This document shows positions 5,384 through 7,433 of a stretch of DNA of 7,433 nt, piece by piece; the stretch's first letter is position 1, and the number at the start of each line of letters is the position of its first letter. The position numbers and the translations under genes are program-made. The stretch comes from an uncultured Coprococcus sp. Its GTDB lineage: Bacteria > Bacillota > Clostridia > Lachnospirales > Lachnospiraceae. A model generated the notes under the pieces. It was not told where the DNA came from. It worked only from the letters and a program-made list of their open reading frames with translations, and did not search any database. The stretch lies in the NCBI GenBank assembly GCA_900557435.1, contig USSH01000113.1, positions 1 to 7,433 on the forward strand. Direction: 5' to 3'.

Positions 5384-6151
5384 TCATTCTATGTCAAGCA
5401 ATTCAGAAATAATATCATTGAATTGCCTGCTCTGATCTATGTTGCACACGTGACCACAATGCTCTATTATTATCAGCTCCGCATCTGTCAGATCAGCTTC
5501 CTCCACGATTCCATTTATAAAACACAGATCTCCACGCCCGGAAATATATACATTCTCCTCGTGTAATCTGCTCACGAACTCATCGCAAAGTGAAAAATGC
5601 TCAATAAAAATATTCATATACGCCTTAAATTCCTGGCTGTTTAATGCCTTGGCACATTTGCAGAACACCTTCCTGCTTGTCTTGCTGACCTTCCATGGCA
5701 TAAATAACTTTGCCATTATTCTGTAGACGACAGGAAATGGCAGCTTGTCGCCTATCTTAGCAAAGACATTGACAGCACGCCTGAGTGGTTTCCCAACCGT
5801 GCCAAGCGCACCCACAAGTATTGCTTTATCTATGTAACTTCCGCATCTCATCTCCATATATTTGATAAATATAGTTCCAAGTGATACGCCCATAAAAACA
5901 GCTCGCTGTATCCCCCGATCATCAAGCACCTGCTTTATCTCATCCACGACAACATCCAGCGTACTTCCCATCTTGGACAATTTCAGTTCACTGTCTCCAT
6001 GACTTGGCAGAGTTATCGCCAGAACATTAAACTTCTTCTGAAGCAAGGGAATCTGATTCTTCCATACCCTGTTGTTTCCTCCAAATCCATGAAGCAGAAC
6101 TATATATCTATCGGTATCACATGAGCTTTCAAAAACTTCATAATGTAACAT
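5384..6151 (-). CDS. Alpha/beta-fold hydrolase
   Basis: A 255-residue serine hydrolase, probably a cytoplasmic esterase-type enzyme; no substrate can be named. Visible landmarks in order: the HGFGG oxyanion-hole motif (21-25) after strand YIVLL, LPSHGDS (48-54), the nucleophile elbow GVSLG with Ser90 (88-92), a cap-like helical stretch at about 120-190, the likely acid Asp208 in YISGRGDL, and the catalytic His234 in IIEHCGHV. The triad is therefore complete and the length is normal for the family. No signal peptide is present. It starts 41 bases after the cation-transporter stop and ends 20 bases before the HD gene, so it is the middle gene of a probable three-gene minus-strand operon. The RBS is modest: AAGGGG 10 bases upstream, or AAGGA closer in. 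Confidence 0.88.
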   Translation of the reverse strand: MLHYEVFESSCDTDRYIVLLHGFGGNNRVWKNQIPLLQKKFNVLAITLPSHGDSELKLSKMGSTLDVVVDEIKQVLDDRGIQRAVFMGVSLGTIFIKYMEMRCGSYIDKAILVGALGTVGKPLRRAVNVFAKIGDKLPFPVVYRIMAKLFMPWKVSKTSRKVFCKCAKALNSQEFKAYMNIFIEHFSLCDEFVSRLHEENVYISGRGDLCFINGIVEEADLTDAELIIIEHCGHVCNIDQSRQFNDIISELLDIE

Positions 6152-6192
6152 ATCCTTGCATCCCCTTGATCATTTGTATTATAGCTTTATTA

Positions 6193-7140
6193 TCAATCTG
6201 GTATGACCTCTATATACACCTGGTCATACTTATCCCTGAGCTCCTGTTTTATCTCGTCTCTCACCTTATGAATAATACTTATATGTATCACATCCGTCTG
6301 ATTTCCTATATACACCTCAACCCACAGCTTCCGCCCGGTCTGGATGACATCCAGAAAAGTGACCTCATATGGGTAATCCTTCATATGTTGATCCACTATG
6401 CCTCGTATCTGACTAAGCGTCTCTTCCTCTGGAGCAAAAAGAATAAGATTCTTGATACTCTGAAATATCTCGCACACCGGCTCTTTTATAAGAAGAAGTG
6501 CCATAACCACCGCTACTGCCGGATCAATATAAGGGGTCATAAAACGTAGGCTTGTATGCAAAAGAGCAGTCTGTACCGCAAATGCTATAGCAACTCCCAT
6601 ACTGCTTATTACGTCAAGCTTCCACATATACAGCTCCGCTTTGATAGTTGTAGACTCATATTTCTTACTGTAATGACCAAGTATCGCATACATAACCGCA
6701 CAACATACACATACAAGAAATTCAAATACCGCTATGCTCCCCGCATCTACCTCATGTCCCCCATGAAACAACAGCTTTATATTCTCAACCATGAGATTAC
6801 ATGTGAGCGCAAGTAATACACTGTACTTTACAAGGAGAAAAAGCGATTCCACCTGGGCATAGCCATATGGATGTTTCTCTGTCACCGGTTTATACAGAAG
6901 CGGAACAAGCACCATAAATGGTCCTATCATGACCAGATCTGCTGAGTCGAACAGGCAGTCCGTCCAAAGCGAATGTGAATGGGTATACCATGCCATCACG
7001 CCCTCCGCAAGTATGAAGAGGACACTTCCCATAAAAGACAGACGAAGTATTCTCTTCTCTATTGCAAGCTTGTCCTTTCTCGACCTACGTTCCTTCTTCT
7101 TAGCTTCTCTTTTACTAATTTCTACATCTCTTTCATTCAT
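6193..7140 (-). CDS. Cation diffusion facilitator (CDF) family transporter
   Basis: A 315-residue inner-membrane transporter that, by family, exports divalent metal ions in exchange for protons. A strongly basic N-terminus (10-31) precedes about six membrane segments (roughly 33-51, 66-83, 101-119, 136-154, 176-195, 203-218) and a cytoplasmic domain (about 225-315) of the CDF dimerisation type. Segment 2 carries D61xxxD65 and the loop has EKHPYGYAQVE (88-98). Two usual ligands are altered: HPxGH reads HPYGY, and the HxxxD of segment 5 reads M172-WKL-D176. This W.xD style occurs in some divergent CDF groups, so metal choice is open (Zn, Fe, Mn or Co). ATG at 7140 has AGGAAG (7149-7154) 8 bases upstream. 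First gene of the set that continues into the alpha/beta hydrolase. Family is secure; substrate is not. Confidence 0.9.
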   Translation of the reverse strand: MNERDVEISKREAKKKERRSRKDKLAIEKRILRLSFMGSVLFILAEGVMAWYTHSHSLWTDCLFDSADLVMIGPFMVLVPLLYKPVTEKHPYGYAQVESLFLLVKYSVLLALTCNLMVENIKLLFHGGHEVDAGSIAVFEFLVCVCCAVMYAILGHYSKKYESTTIKAELYMWKLDVISSMGVAIAFAVQTALLHTSLRFMTPYIDPAVAVVMALLLIKEPVCEIFQSIKNLILFAPEEETLSQIRGIVDQHMKDYPYEVTFLDVIQTGRKLWVEVYIGNQTDVIHISIIHKVRDEIKQELRDKYDQVYIEVIPD

Positions 7141-7174
7141 TATATATTCTTCCTATGTTTAATTTCCATAGACC

Positions 7175-7203
7175 ACAATATCATCAGTACATAATATAAT
7201 CAA
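7175..7203 (-). promoter_or_regulatory. Possible promoter of the CDF gene set
   Basis: Minus strand: TTGATT (7198-7203), 17-base spacer, TATTGT (7175-7180) with TG one base before it (extended -10, TGATATTGT). It lies 35 bases before the ATG. No internal promoter is evident in the 41- and 20-base gaps further down, favouring one transcript. Confidence 0.5.
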
Positions 7204-7246
7204 GTATCGGCTATTGATTTCTCATTTTTGACATGCATATTTTTTA

Positions 7247-7285
7247 CAAAAAAGCCCCTGTAACCACCTCATGGCAATTACAGGG
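7247..7285 (-). terminator. Rho-independent terminator of ppdK
   Basis: Perfect 8-bp stem CCCTGTAA (7256-7263) with TTACAGGG (7278-7285), 14-base loop. On minus the stem is followed by GC and TTTTTT. It lies ~54 bases after the ppdK stop and insulates the CDF promoter. Confidence 0.88.
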
Positions 7286-7338
7286 ACTCATATTGTCTTT
7301 ATTAAGCTAATTACTTACAAGTTCTGTTCGTCCGAATC

Positions 7339-7433
7339 CTACTTGTTAGCGATTGCAGCCTGAGCAGCAGCAAGTCTAGCGATAGGTACACGGAATGGTG
7401 AACATGATACATAATCAAGACCAATCTTGTGGC
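7339..7433 (-). CDS. ppdK: Pyruvate,phosphate dikinase, C-terminal end only
   Basis: PpdK interconverts pyruvate, ATP and phosphate with PEP, AMP and pyrophosphate; in many Clostridia it works in glycolysis/gluconeogenesis at the PEP-pyruvate step. Only the last 30 residues are inside the window: [20 protein letters not shown] followed by [10 protein letters not shown] and a TAG stop at 7339. The [19 protein letters not shown] run is the strongly conserved end of the PEP/pyruvate-binding barrel, and its cysteine is the catalytic proton donor region of the family. The rest lies beyond the right edge. Its own terminator follows, so it is not cotranscribed with the CDF set. The short length limits certainty slightly, but the motif is distinctive. 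Confidence 0.9.
   Translation of the reverse strand, partial: HKIGLDYVSCSPFRVPIARLAAAQAAIANK

Noticed and set aside
5384..5387. ATGA stop-start overlap between the alpha/beta hydrolase and the small HD gene
   Set aside because: The ATG of this overlap has no RBS, whereas the in-frame ATG at 5363 has AGGAGA at 7 bases. The overlap is probably coincidental.

Overview
The window looks like a low-to-moderate GC Bacillota chromosome, most likely class Clostridia and plausibly Lachnospiraceae. The reasons are strong AGGAGG-type ribosome binding sites on nearly every gene, GTG starts, a pyruvate,phosphate dikinase gene, a small YozG-like Cro/C1 regulator paired with a membrane protein, and sigma-A-like promoters with T-tailed hairpin terminators. 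The taxonomic call is inference from protein style; no 16S rRNA or complete marker gene is present.

Layout. (a) Bases 1 to about 467 (minus) encode an internal piece of RpoC, the RNA polymerase beta' subunit, open to the left edge. It joins abruptly, in another reading frame, to the first ~48 codons of an RNA ligase gene (start at 602) that has its own RBS and promoter. Neither gene is complete at the join, so this is either an assembly chimera or a real rearrangement. (b) Bases 627-1019 are non-coding. They hold the ligase promoter, a helically spaced TGAAA motif series and a degenerate ~42-44 bp tandem repeat. (c) Bases 1020-3298 (minus) form a compact operon: promoter with three matching palindromic operators, polytopic membrane protein, YozG-like HTH regulator, lipoprotein, terminator. 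(d) A dGTPase-family HD triphosphohydrolase gene is transcribed divergently on plus (3432-4685) from its own promoter. (e) A two-sided hairpin at 4703-4753 separates it from a minus-strand gene set: CDF cation transporter, alpha/beta hydrolase, then a small HD-domain phosphohydrolase. (f) At the right edge, the last 30 codons of ppdK (minus) are followed by a clear terminator.

How the parts may work together. The regulator-membrane protein-lipoprotein operon has the form of an autoregulated envelope module: three copies of one palindrome sit at, downstream of and upstream of its promoter, and the only visible candidate to bind them is the HTH encoded second in the operon. The dGTPase and the convergent small HD protein are both predicted phosphohydrolases, but they are transcribed separately and I see no proof of a joint pathway. 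I found no CRISPR array, transposase, tRNA, rRNA or recognisable phage genes. The most unusual items are the RNA ligase/rpoC junction, the operator triplet with its lipoprotein-bearing operon, and the altered metal-site residues of the CDF transporter.
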